Origin: an uncultured Mucilaginibacter sp. | GTDB lineage: Bacteria; Bacteroidota; Bacteroidia; Sphingobacteriales; Sphingobacteriaceae | NCBI GenBank assembly: GCA_913775265.1 | Contig: CAJYJH010000054.1 | Coordinates: 62,001-126,000, forward strand | DNA length: 64,000 bases | Reading direction: 5' to 3' | Shown here: piece after piece, positions 29,620 to 38,695 of the stretch | Layout: each line of letters opens with the position of its first letter | How positions within the stretch are numbered: the stretch's first letter is position 1 | Notes under the pieces: generated by a model | Seen by the model: only the letters and a program-made list of their open reading frames with translations | What the model was told of the DNA's origin: nothing | Database searches by the model: none | Program-made: the position numbers and the translations under genes

Positions 29620-30981
29620 ATGAAATTCATTCAAAAATTGATCATCTTCAGCACTGCTGCCCTTTGTACTCAGGTGGCATCCGGTCAGCAGGCAAAAACT
29701 GTATCTAAGGCTGTAAAATCCAAACCGCGCCTAAGCGACGAACAATTGCTCAACCTGGTCGAAAAACAAACATTTAATTATTTCTGGGATGGTGCCGAAC
29801 CAAACTCTGGCTTGGCCCGCGAGCGCTACCATGTGGATGGCGAATATCCGCAGAATGATAGAAACATAGTAGCTACCGGAGCAGCCGGCTTTGGTGTAAT
29901 GGCCATTGTTGCCGGTATAGAGCGGCATTACATTACCCGGCAGGCCGGTTTTATTCGTCTGCAAAAAGCAGTTAACTTTTTAGAAAAAGCAGATCGTTTT
30001 CACGGCGCATGGCCGCATTGGATGTACGGCAAAACCGGAAAGGTTAAACCGTTTGGTAAAAACGATGATGGCGGAGATCTGGTCGAAACCGCTTACCTGG
30101 CACAAGGACTACTCTGCGTGAGACAATATTTTCAGAACGGCAACGCAGCCGAACAAAAGTTGGCTAAGCAAATTGACCGCCTGTGGCGTGAAATTGACTG
30201 GGATTGGTATCGCAATGGTAAAGATGTGTTGTATTGGCACTGGTCGCCCAACGTAGGCTGGAAGATGAATTTTGCCGTAACCGGTTATAACGAGTGCCTC
30301 ATTATGTATATCATGGCGGCGGCATCACCCACGCATAGCATACCGGCCGCTGCTTATCATAAAGGTTGGGCACGTTCGGGCGCTATTGATACTAATGTTA
30401 AAGTTTATGGTTATCCCATCCGTTTAAAACACAACGGTAACCCCGGAAGCGTCGGTCCTCTGTTTTGGGCGCAATACTCTTATTTAGGGTTAAGCCCAAA
30501 AGGGTTAACCGACCGTTATGCCGATTATTGGACGGAGGTAAAAAATCATACCCTCATTCACCGGGCTTATTGCATAGCTAACCCTAAACATTATAAAGGT
30601 TACGGCGACGACTGCTGGGGATTGACTGCCAGTTATTCTGTCAAAGGTTATGCTGGGCACAGCCCATCCGAAGATTTGGGGGTAATTTCTCCAACTGCTG
30701 CTTTATCATCTTATCCTTACACCCCGGCATACTCGCTAAAAATGATGCGACATTTGTATGAAGACTTGGGCGACAAGGTTTGGGGAAAATACGGTTTTTA
30801 CGATGCCTTCAGCGAAACCGACAACTGGTACCCTAAACGCTATTTAGGTATCGACCAAGGACCAATTGCCGTGATGATTGAAAACGGTCGTTCCGGCTTG
30901 CTATGGAAACTTTTTATGAGCTGCCCTGAAGTAAAAGCCGGCTTAAATAAGCTCGATTTTAAATCTGAATACTACAAGTAA
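29620..30981 (+). CDS. GH144-type endo-beta-1,2-glucanase (glycoamylase-domain protein)
   Basis: This exported enzyme is 453 aa from the ATG at 29620, which starts the signal peptide MKFIQKLIIF; an in-frame TTG four codons upstream is not preferred. It has the glycoamylase-domain (PF10091) pattern of GH144: LLNLVEKQTFNYFWDGAEP near residue 45, GAWPHWMYG, DDGGDLVETAYLAQGLL and late blocks such as DCWGLTASYSVKGY and IDQGPIAVMIENGRSG. GH144 was founded on a Chitinophaga pinensis endo-beta-1,2-glucanase, and relatives occur with SusCD and GH3 in Bacteroidota loci. It follows SusCD here and is 1 base from the next gene. Activity on beta-1,2-glucan is inferred from family. Confidence 0.85.
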   Translation: MKFIQKLIIFSTAALCTQVASGQQAKTVSKAVKSKPRLSDEQLLNLVEKQTFNYFWDGAEPNSGLARERYHVDGEYPQNDRNIVATGAAGFGVMAIVAGIERHYITRQAGFIRLQKAVNFLEKADRFHGAWPHWMYGKTGKVKPFGKNDDGGDLVETAYLAQGLLCVRQYFQNGNAAEQKLAKQIDRLWREIDWDWYRNGKDVLYWHWSPNVGWKMNFAVTGYNECLIMYIMAAASPTHSIPAAAYHKGWARSGAIDTNVKVYGYPIRLKHNGNPGSVGPLFWAQYSYLGLSPKGLTDRYADYWTEVKNHTLIHRAYCIANPKHYKGYGDDCWGLTASYSVKGYAGHSPSEDLGVISPTAALSSYPYTPAYSLKMMRHLYEDLGDKVWGKYGFYDAFSETDNWYPKRYLGIDQGPIAVMIENGRSGLLWKLFMSCPEVKAGLNKLDFKSEYYK

Positions 30982-30982
30982 T

Positions 30983-32701
30983 ATGCGAAAAAGCTTAACA
31001 ATACTGCTCGGCTTATTACTTGGTACACCAGCTTGGGCACAGCTTAATCAAAACACCACCTACTGTAACCCGCTGAACATAGATTATACCTACATGATCT
31101 ATAACGCGGCGCAGGGTTTGTCTTACCGTTCGGGGGCTGACCCGGCTGTAGTGAAGTTCCGCGGCGAGTATTACATGTTTGTTACCCGTTCACTTGGATA
31201 CTGGCATTCTACAGATATGACCAACTGGCAATTTATCACGCCAGAGAAATGGTACTTCCAGGGAAGTAACGCACCCGCAGCGCACAACTACAAAGACTCG
31301 GTATTGTATGTAACCGGTGATCCGTCAGGCTCTATGAGCGTGTTATATACCGATAACCCTAAAAAGGGTGATTGGAAAGCCGTTCCGTTTATTTTAAATG
31401 ATCTGCAAGACCCGGATCTGTTTATTGATGATGATGGTAAGGCTTATATGTTTTGGGGATCATCCAACGTTTATCCCATCCGCGGTCGTGAGTTAGATCG
31501 TACCAAAAACTTTAAGCCTACCAAAGAGATCCATGAGCTTTTTAACCTGGATGCTGCCAAACACGGTTGGGAACGCTTCGGCGAAAACCACACCAGTAAA
31601 GAAAAGGGCTATATTGAAGGACCATGGCTTACCAAGCATAATAACAAGTACTATATGCAGTATGCCGCGCCGGGTACCGAGTTTAATGTATACGGCGATG
31701 GCGTTTATGTAAGTGATCGTCCGCTGGGGCCGTACACTTATGCATCTAACAACCCTGTTTCTTACAAACCCGGAGGTTTTATTAACGGGGCGGGGCATGG
31801 TAGTACAGTGCTCGGACCGGGTAACCAATACTGGCATTACGCTTCAATGGCAGTATCAGTAAATGTAAACTGGGAACGCCGCCTGTGCGCCTTTCCGGCA
31901 GGGTTTGACAAAGATGGTTTGATGTACACCAATACCTCATATGGCGATTACCCGCACTATGCACCATCTATGCCCCTTAAAAAAGGAGAGTTTGCCGGCT
32001 GGATGCTTTTATCGTACAAAAAGCCGGTAACGGCATCGAGCACTAAAGCACCCGAATATGCTGCAGATAGAGCACTGGATGAAAATATAAAAACCTTTTG
32101 GCTGGCCGATAAAAATGATGACAAGCAATGGTTGCAGGTTGACATGCAACAGGCAGCAACCGTTTACGCCGTGCAAATCAATTACAGTGATTACCAAGCC
32201 GACTTATACGGTCGCGTACCCGGACTTTATCACCGCTATACGGTAGAGGGCAGCCTCGACGGCAAAACCTGGAAAACGCTGATTGATAAAAAAGAAAGTT
32301 TTGTGGATACACCCAATGATTACGTAGCGCTCGAAGTTCCGGCAACAGTGCGTTACATCAGGTACAATAACGTGAGTGTACCTGCTAACCTGGCTATCTC
32401 TGGGTTCCGGGTGTTTGGTAAGGGTAAAGGCGCATCACCCAAAACGCCATCAAACGTTAAAGTTATTCGCGCCGCCGACCGCCGCGATGCTAAACTGGTT
32501 TGGAACGCGGTTAAAGGCAGCCAGGGTTACAACGTGAAATGGGGGATAGCTCCCGATAAATTATACAGTTCGTGGCTGCTGTATGGCGAAACCCAACTCG
32601 ATTTAAAAAGCCTTAACACTGACCAGACTTACTACTTAAGTATTGAAGCTTTCAACGAAAATGGCATCAGTAAATCATCTACACCTGTTAAAATACAATA
32701 A
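30983..32701 (+). CDS. GH43-like exported protein with discoidin and FnIII-like C-terminal domains
   Basis: This 572-aa exported protein has a signal peptide ending PAWAQ, an N-terminal five-blade propeller of GH43 type (about residues 30-335), an F5/8 type C discoidin-like domain (about 345-475) and an FnIII-like domain (about 485-570). The three acidic positions of GH43 are present: Asp53 in GADP, Asp143 in LQDPDLF and Glu212 in YIEGPW. The gene begins 1 base after the GH144 stop and is directly followed by the SGNH gene. An arabinose- or xylose-releasing enzyme is unexpected in a beta-1,2-glucan cluster, so either the substrate is decorated or this GH43-like clade has another activity. Confidence 0.8.
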   Translation: MRKSLTILLGLLLGTPAWAQLNQNTTYCNPLNIDYTYMIYNAAQGLSYRSGADPAVVKFRGEYYMFVTRSLGYWHSTDMTNWQFITPEKWYFQGSNAPAAHNYKDSVLYVTGDPSGSMSVLYTDNPKKGDWKAVPFILNDLQDPDLFIDDDGKAYMFWGSSNVYPIRGRELDRTKNFKPTKEIHELFNLDAAKHGWERFGENHTSKEKGYIEGPWLTKHNNKYYMQYAAPGTEFNVYGDGVYVSDRPLGPYTYASNNPVSYKPGGFINGAGHGSTVLGPGNQYWHYASMAVSVNVNWERRLCAFPAGFDKDGLMYTNTSYGDYPHYAPSMPLKKGEFAGWMLLSYKKPVTASSTKAPEYAADRALDENIKTFWLADKNDDKQWLQVDMQQAATVYAVQINYSDYQADLYGRVPGLYHRYTVEGSLDGKTWKTLIDKKESFVDTPNDYVALEVPATVRYIRYNNVSVPANLAISGFRVFGKGKGASPKTPSNVKVIRAADRRDAKLVWNAVKGSQGYNVKWGIAPDKLYSSWLLYGETQLDLKSLNTDQTYYLSIEAFNENGISKSSTPVKIQ

Positions 32702-33361
32702 ATGAAAATTAAGCTATTTATACTAAGCTGTTTGGTAAGCTTATCTACTTTGGGCTTCGCACAGCAAAAGCCTGCATTTTGGCAGGATATACAAAAATTT
32801 AAAGCTAAAGACAGCGTTAACGCTCCAGCCAAAGGTGGAATATTATTTATAGGCAGTTCATCGTTCACGATGTGGACTGATCTGGAACAGGTTTTTAAAA
32901 GCTATGGTGCTATTAACCGTGGTTTTGGTGGCAGCAATTTAGTTCAGGCTAATTATTACGCTAAAGATATTGTATTCCCTTATGCGGCCCGGCAAATTGT
33001 AATTTATAGCGGCGAGAATGATATTGCCGACGGTGCCAGCGCGGTGGAAGTGTTAAATCGTTTCGCCACGTTTTTTACCAATATACGTAATCAGCAGCCG
33101 GGTGTACCTGTCATTTATATTTCCATTAAGCAAAGTCCGTCGCGCGAGAAGCACGGTGCCACCTTTGTTCATGCCAATGTCTTGATTAAAGAGTATCTGG
33201 GCCATTATAATGCTACCCGCTTTATTGATGTAGATAGCAAGATGCATACGGCTGATGGCAAGTTACGCCCCGAACTGTTTAGGGAGGACATGCTGCACAT
33301 GAAACCTGCCGGCTACCAGATATGGATCAAAGAACTCACTCCTTATTTAATGAAAAATTAA
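32702..33361 (+). CDS. Exported SGNH/GDSL-family hydrolase
   Basis: This 219-aa exported esterase-like protein has a signal peptide ending GFAQ. The SGNH blocks are seen: ILFIGSSSFTMW near residue 47 (nucleophile probably Ser53), the Gly block RGFGGSN, the Asn block GENDIA, and the C-terminal DMLHMKPAGYQIW with the Asp and His. It begins immediately at the stop of the previous gene (TAAATG), so translation is likely coupled. In a beta-1,2-glucan cluster it could remove acyl groups such as succinyl or acetyl from the glucan; this is inference. Confidence 0.85.
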   Translation: MKIKLFILSCLVSLSTLGFAQQKPAFWQDIQKFKAKDSVNAPAKGGILFIGSSSFTMWTDLEQVFKSYGAINRGFGGSNLVQANYYAKDIVFPYAARQIVIYSGENDIADGASAVEVLNRFATFFTNIRNQQPGVPVIYISIKQSPSREKHGATFVHANVLIKEYLGHYNATRFIDVDSKMHTADGKLRPELFREDMLHMKPAGYQIWIKELTPYLMKN

Positions 33362-33371
33362 TTTGAAAATA

Positions 33372-35675
33372 ATGAAGAAAGCAACTACGCTACTATATAT
33401 TGCTGCCTTTTGCACCGGCGTCGCTCAGGCACAGCCTAAGCCCGCCGTAACTGCTCAGCAGTCTAAAATGAATACCTTTATAAGCCAGTTGATGGCTAAG
33501 ATGACGGTTGACGAAAAAATAGGTCAGCTAAACCTGGTTACCGGCGGCGAAGCTAAAACCGGCGAAGCGGTAAGCAATGGGGTTGAAAGTAAAATAGCCC
33601 AAGGCCAGGTAGGCGGTATTTTTAGTTTAACCACGCCTGGCCGTGTGCGCCAGGCGCAGCAAATAGCGGTAACCAAAAGCCGACTGAAAATTCCGCTCAT
33701 TTTTGGGCAGGATGTAATTCATGGTTATAAAACAACCTTCCCGATCCCATTAGCACTGGCTGCCAGCTGGGATTTACCCTTGATTGAGAAAACCGCGCGT
33801 GTAGCCGCGACAGAGGCCAGTGCTGATGGTATTAACTGGACATTTTCGCCTATGGTTGATGTTTCTCGCGATGCCCGGTGGGGTAGGGTTTCAGAGGGTA
33901 GCGGTGAAGATACTTACTTGGGTTCGCAGATTGCCAAAGTGATGGTGAGAGGTTACCAGGGCGATGACCTGACTGAGAACAATACAATTATGTCTTGTGT
34001 AAAACACTTCGCGCTTTATGGTGCTGCCGAGTCCGGCCGTGATTATAATACCACAGACATGAGCCTGGACCGGATGTATAACGATTATCTGCCGCCATAC
34101 AAAGCAGCTGTTGATGCAGGTGCAGGTAGCGTAATGGCGTCGTTTAATGACATTAATGGTGTTCCGGCTACAGCTAACAAATGGTTGCTAACCGATGTGC
34201 TCCGCAAACAATGGGGCTTTAAAGGTTTTGTAACATCTGATTACACCGGTGTAAGCGAATTAATTGAACACGGCCTTGGTGATTTACAACAGGTCTCGGC
34301 CCGTTCGTTAAAAGCTGGTATGGAGATGGATATGGTGAGCGAAGGCTACCTGACCACGCTTAAAAAATCGTTGCAGGACGGCAAAGTAACCATTGCAGAT
34401 ATTAACAACGCCTGCCGCTTAATTTTAGAAGCTAAATATAAATTAGGTTTGTTTGATGACCCTTATAAATACTGCAGCGAGGAGCGTGCAAAGAAAGAGA
34501 TTTTAACGCCTGAGCACCTCAAGTTCGCCAGAGACGTTGCCGGACAAACCTTTGTACTCCTTAAAAATGGAGGCAATATTTTACCGCTTAAAAAATCGGG
34601 CACTGTAGCAGTTATTGGTCCGCTGGCTAATACCAAAGCCAATATGCCAGGTACCTGGAGCGTAAACGCCGATTTAAGTAATACGATGTCTTTAATTGAG
34701 GGATTGAAAAATGTAGTAGGTAATAAGGCTAATATATTATATAGTGTAGGGTCAAATTTAACTGCCGACGCTACGCTGCAAAAAAATGCGACGATGTTTG
34801 GTCGCGATATTCCGCGTGACAATCGCCCCGAAGAAGACATTATCAAAGAGGCTGTAGCAACCGCACAAAAAGCGGATGTGGTAGTAGCTGCCTTAGGCGA
34901 AAGCTCAGAGATGAGTGGCGAAAGCTCGAGCCGTACCGATATTGAAGTTCCGGAGGTACAAAGACGCTTGCTGGAGGCTTTGTTGAAAACCGGTAAACCG
35001 GTAGTGCTGGTATTGTTTACCGGACGTCCGTTAGCCATTAAGTGGGAATCCGAAAATGTACCGGCTATCCTGAATGTATGGTTCGGTGGTACGCAGGCAG
35101 CGAATGCTATAGGTGACGTATTGTTTGGTGATGTTAATCCATCGGGCAAACTGGCCATGACCTTTCCGCAAAACGTAGGGCAGGTGCCGCTATACTATAG
35201 CCACAAAAATACCGGTCGCCCGTTGGCGCAAGGGGCATGGTTTACTAAGTTTCGTTCTAACTACCTGGACGTGAGCAACGACCCGTTGTATCCATTCGGT
35301 TTTGGTTTGAGCTATACTACTTTTAGTTATGGCGATGTAAAACTGAGCTCTAACTCGCTCCGTCCTGGTCAATCTATCACAGCTAAAGTAACCGTAACCA
35401 ACACTGGCAAAACTGAAGGTAAAGAAGTGGTGCAATTGTATACCCGCGATTTGGTAGGCAGCAGCACCCGTCCGGTTAAAGAGCTGAAAGGCTTCCAGAA
35501 AATCAGCCTAAAACCCGGTGAAAGCAAAGAGGTGACTTTCACCATCAGCGAAAATGACCTTAAATTTTACAACGAGGCTTTAAAATATGTAGCTGAACCT
35601 GGGGATTTTAAAGTATTCATCGGTCCTAACTCGCGCGATGTTAAAGAAAGTCAGTTTACCTTGGTGAATAAATAA
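33372..35675 (+). CDS. bglX: GH3 beta-glucosidase, BglX type
   Basis: This 767-aa exported GH3 enzyme removes terminal beta-glucose units. The ATG at 33372 opens the signal peptide MKKATTLLYIAAF; an in-frame TTG upstream is less likely. Domains are the N-terminal barrel, the alpha/beta domain (about residues 385-620) and an FnIII-like end (about 670-765). The nucleophile Asp290 is in VTSDYTG. Length and blocks such as IPLIFGQDVIHGYKT and MVDVSRDARWGR match BglX. It ends the locus and is followed by a very strong terminator. Together with the GH3 at 19304 it could break down sophoro-oligosaccharides to glucose. Confidence 0.92.
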   Translation: MKKATTLLYIAAFCTGVAQAQPKPAVTAQQSKMNTFISQLMAKMTVDEKIGQLNLVTGGEAKTGEAVSNGVESKIAQGQVGGIFSLTTPGRVRQAQQIAVTKSRLKIPLIFGQDVIHGYKTTFPIPLALAASWDLPLIEKTARVAATEASADGINWTFSPMVDVSRDARWGRVSEGSGEDTYLGSQIAKVMVRGYQGDDLTENNTIMSCVKHFALYGAAESGRDYNTTDMSLDRMYNDYLPPYKAAVDAGAGSVMASFNDINGVPATANKWLLTDVLRKQWGFKGFVTSDYTGVSELIEHGLGDLQQVSARSLKAGMEMDMVSEGYLTTLKKSLQDGKVTIADINNACRLILEAKYKLGLFDDPYKYCSEERAKKEILTPEHLKFARDVAGQTFVLLKNGGNILPLKKSGTVAVIGPLANTKANMPGTWSVNADLSNTMSLIEGLKNVVGNKANILYSVGSNLTADATLQKNATMFGRDIPRDNRPEEDIIKEAVATAQKADVVVAALGESSEMSGESSSRTDIEVPEVQRRLLEALLKTGKPVVLVLFTGRPLAIKWESENVPAILNVWFGGTQAANAIGDVLFGDVNPSGKLAMTFPQNVGQVPLYYSHKNTGRPLAQGAWFTKFRSNYLDVSNDPLYPFGFGLSYTTFSYGDVKLSSNSLRPGQSITAKVTVTNTGKTEGKEVVQLYTRDLVGSSTRPVKELKGFQKISLKPGESKEVTFTISENDLKFYNEALKYVAEPGDFKVFIGPNSRDVKESQFTLVNK

Positions 35676-35700
35676 GCACGGCGTTTAAATATAACATTGA

Positions 35701-35740
35701 AGGCCCACAACATCTAACATTAATTAGATGTTGTGGGCCT
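35701..35740 (+). terminator. Strong terminator after the BglX-type gene
   Basis: A perfect 17-bp stem (35701-35717 with 35724-35740) has a 6-base loop and is followed by TTTTT. It lies between convergent genes. A T tract is seen only on the plus-strand side, so it acts mainly on the plus-strand operon. Confidence 0.88.
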
Positions 35741-35800
35741 TTTTATTGCAGTGAGTTTGATTAATCCTTGTCCCAATATCTATAAGTATATTTACATATG

Positions 35801-37450
35801 TTAATTAAGCGGTGTAACTCTAAACCAGTCAATATCGGCATAGCCCGAGTCGTTAATTTGTGTATTGCGTATGCAAAATAAAGCCAGTTTAGCGCCCACC
35901 CATCGCCCGGGTTTAGCTTTGAAAACATCGCCAACAATCTGGAAGTTACTACCATCGGTGCTGTAAGCAAAACTGCACAAAGCGCCCGGCCGTACTATAA
36001 CTCTCAAATAAATTAAGGAGGAACTTAATTTAGCAACCTCCCGCTCGTTTTCTTCATCTCCACGATCCGCACTTTTGTTCATGCCAAATACCAGGTAGTC
36101 GCCGTCTTTTTTATGCTTGATGCCGATGTTGGCATAGCTTAAGCCCATCACTGCCAGACCTGCTTTTTCGCCCTCTAACTTAGTGTTGGGTTTAAATTCC
36201 ATTTTTACAGTAGCCATAAACTCTTCAGCCGGAAATTTCTGCATTAGCAGGTTTGGTACAAACCATAAGTTTTTTGCCTCGTCCGGCACTTTGGCGCTGT
36301 ATAAGCGTAGCACACCTTTGGCAGGATATAGGTAGCTCCAATATGCTTTAGGGTTGGCATTCCATTGCCATTGCAAGCCTAAACGGTTATTATCAAACTC
36401 ATCACTTTCTGCCGGGTTTGCTATTTCTAAGGCCATCTTACCCACATTAGGTTTGCGATACGTAAGCAAGGGTTCACCTTTTCCATCCCCATCTTTATCT
36501 AACCCAATTACCGGCCAGTTGTCTTTCCAGGTCATGGGTTGCAGGTGTACCACTCGTCCGTAAGCGTCTTTATCCTGAAAATGCAGAAACCAGTCTTCGC
36601 CGGTACTGGTGTTTACCCACGCACCCTGATGCGGTCCATTGATGGGGCTTTTGCCTTGGTCCATTACCGCTTTGCGTTCGTAAGGGCCATAAATGTTTTT
36701 AGAGCGCAACGCCAGCTGCCAACCTGTAGAAACACCGCCTGCCGGGGCAAAAATGTAATAATAACCGTTGCGCTTATAAAATTTGGGGCCTTCCAGCGTT
36801 GGGTCTTGCTCGTGTCCGTCGTATACAATCACGCCCTCGTCGGTTACCTTCGTGCCCGATTTATTGAGTTTGTTTACTGCAATAATACTTTTTATACCAG
36901 CCCTACTACCTGCAAACCCATGTACCAGATACATGGAGCCATCATCATCTAAAAGCGGACAAGGATCAATTAGCCCTTTGCCTGGCATCACTAATACCGG
37001 CTCGCTCCAAGGGCCTGCCGGGTTGTTAGCTTTGGTTAGGTAGATGCCGTAATCAGGGTCGGGATAGTATATAAAAAATTCCTTATTATAATAGCGTATA
37101 GCGGGTGCCCAAACACCGTCGCCATGACGGGGCATATAAAAGTGTTCGAACGGAGGCTGTTTAGTGAGTGCATGCCCTATGATCTGCCAGTTCACTAAAT
37201 CTTTAGAATGCAGAACTGGCAAACCAGGAATGTTTTCAAAGCTTGATGATACTAAATAAAAGTCATTGCCCACACGAATCGCGTCCGGATCAGAGTAGTC
37301 GGCGTTGATAACAGGATTTTTATACTGCCCGTTCCCCAAATCGGGACTCCATACTTTTGACACATAAGGTCGAGCCCGCCCTGTAAGCTTTTGGGCAGTT
37401 GCGACGAAAGTATGTAAGCATAAGAGTATTAATATGAAAACTTTTTTCAT
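35801..37450 (-). CDS. GH43 beta-xylosidase / alpha-L-arabinofuranosidase
   Basis: This exported family 43 enzyme is 549 aa from the ATG at 37450, which starts the signal peptide MKKVFILILLCLHTFVATAQ; an in-frame ATG 11 codons upstream would add a non-signal leader. Catalytic positions are Asp54 in YSDPDAI, Asp162 in LIDPCPL and Glu220 in TLEGPKF. A C-terminal beta-sandwich (about residues 350-545) of the XynB type follows. It faces the BglX-type operon and has no same-strand partner, so it is monocistronic. It probably removes xylose or arabinose in the periplasm, complementing the GH43 at 6460. Confidence 0.9.
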   Translation of the reverse strand: MKKVFILILLCLHTFVATAQKLTGRARPYVSKVWSPDLGNGQYKNPVINADYSDPDAIRVGNDFYLVSSSFENIPGLPVLHSKDLVNWQIIGHALTKQPPFEHFYMPRHGDGVWAPAIRYYNKEFFIYYPDPDYGIYLTKANNPAGPWSEPVLVMPGKGLIDPCPLLDDDGSMYLVHGFAGSRAGIKSIIAVNKLNKSGTKVTDEGVIVYDGHEQDPTLEGPKFYKRNGYYYIFAPAGGVSTGWQLALRSKNIYGPYERKAVMDQGKSPINGPHQGAWVNTSTGEDWFLHFQDKDAYGRVVHLQPMTWKDNWPVIGLDKDGDGKGEPLLTYRKPNVGKMALEIANPAESDEFDNNRLGLQWQWNANPKAYWSYLYPAKGVLRLYSAKVPDEAKNLWFVPNLLMQKFPAEEFMATVKMEFKPNTKLEGEKAGLAVMGLSYANIGIKHKKDGDYLVFGMNKSADRGDEENEREVAKLSSSLIYLRVIVRPGALCSFAYSTDGSNFQIVGDVFKAKPGRWVGAKLALFCIRNTQINDSGYADIDWFRVTPLN

Positions 37451-37938
37451 TGGTTGATTTGCTGTAAGGAAATTGTTGCTCACAAAATAATTTATGCATT
37501 GACCTTTGAAGGCTTAATATAAAAATTATATTGAATTATAATCTGGATACCCACGTACAATGCTCATGAATGTTGTTCCAGTTATTAATCTTTTATTCAA
37601 ATGAAGGGTTCGTTGGAATTTTGATCTTAAAATTTGCAAATAATAGAAGTATTACTAAAAATGGATTTAATTGATCGTTAATGTTTTAAAAAAAGCAAAA
37701 TTTGGGGAAAATATTTTTGTCGTGGGGAATAATGTACACGAAAAACTTCTAATAGTAACCTATTTTCCCCTATAAATTATTTCTAGACATCAAAAAAATG
37801 TGTATAGGATTCATGAGTGTGAATTAACTAGCATTTTATGCTCATGGCATTCTTTTTGTCTATTAATTTAACATATAAGAGATTTTCTCTATTAATCAAA
37901 AATTAAAATTTACCTATATAGAAAAAACCTAACTTGCC
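37451..37938. other. AT-rich divergent intergenic region
   Basis: This 488-base gap separates the reverse-strand GH43 from the small plus-strand unknown gene. It is clearly more AT-rich than the surrounding genes and must hold both divergent promoters. I found no exact TAnnTTTG on the side of either gene and no hairpin, repeat or coding signal. Confidence 0.5.
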
Positions 37939-38277
37939 ATGAATCCATTAGAATTTAACCTGCCTTGGACCAAAACTAAGACTAAATGCTGGATCAAGCC
38001 GGCTCAACCTCAAGACCTGGATCATACGGATTATGAGGTATATATAAATAATAAGCTTGCTGCTAACCTGTTTATAGATGAGCAGGGTAATTGGAAACAA
38101 GCAGATGGAATGCCCTTGCAAGTTGAGAATATTAAATATTTAGGTTCGAAAATTGAAAACTTTTTAGGACTAATGCGCAATATGTCTCGGTTATTTGACG
38201 CAAGCACTCAAAATAAAGCCCAAGCCACCACTCAATACTCAACCCCTGAGATTTTCAGACCGGCGATATCAATGTAA
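37939..38277 (+). CDS. Small protein of unknown function
   Basis: This 112-aa cytosolic-looking protein is not recognised. It has no signal peptide or membrane segment. The first two thirds look like a small folded domain with a strand-rich pattern (YEVYINNKLAANLFIDEQGNWKQ, shown only in part of its length). A helix (about residues 70-90) and a low-complexity polar end rich in Thr, Gln and Ala follow. It is preceded by an AT-rich region and followed within 35 bases by a good terminator, which supports a real, singly transcribed gene. Confidence 0.65.
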   Translation: MNPLEFNLPWTKTKTKCWIKPAQPQDLDHTDYEVYINNKLAANLFIDEQGNWKQADGMPLQVENIKYLGSKIENFLGLMRNMSRLFDASTQNKAQATTQYSTPEIFRPAISM

Positions 38278-38695
38278 TTATATAGCTGCTTTGCAGTTCC
38301 GACTTATATGAAATCCTGCATGAGCTACAATGCAGGATTTTTATTTTTGTACTGATTGAAATAGCTTTTTTAGGTATAACAACCGCTCGAGAATTAAACT
38401 TTAAATGGAGATAGGACTGGAAACGAAAGTTTAGTTAAGTTTATGCGCTTTAATATATTATGGTGATATATAATACCAACGGCCATTCGGACGAGGGTAG
38501 TAAAGATCTGCTAATTCATCCAAAAATTATCTGTGGGATTAAGTTTTTATTGCCACTTATAGCAAAATTCAATGCGGTCGGTATGTTGCCAAGCCAGGCG
38601 GACTAAATCATTGTTGCGAATCTTTTGTGTAATAGCCAGATCTTTAAAAGTACCTGCTTTTTTTCTATCAATTTATTCGGGTCATTAGTTTTTTC
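38278..38695. other. Non-coding stretch with terminator and a possible pseudogene tail
   Basis: It holds the terminator of the small gene. On the minus strand, at about 38547-38660, there is a short frame reading QKIRNNDLVRLAWQHTD that may be the out-of-frame tail of the decayed PI-PLC gene. No intact gene is seen. Confidence 0.45.
38311..38340 (+). terminator. Rho-independent terminator after the small unknown gene
   Basis: A perfect 11-bp stem (38311-38321 with 38330-38340) has an 8-base loop and is followed by a T-rich tract. Confidence 0.8.

Noticed and set aside
34463..35158. Long minus-strand open frame of 231 codons inside the BglX-type gene.
   Set aside because: It is antisense to a well-defined GH3 gene, and its composition is rich in Ser, Pro and Thr without domain features; treated as a shadow.
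36354..37043. Several plus-strand open frames opposite the reverse-strand GH43.
   Set aside because: They lie inside an intact GH43 gene with all catalytic residues, and their translations resemble no family, so they are antisense shadows.
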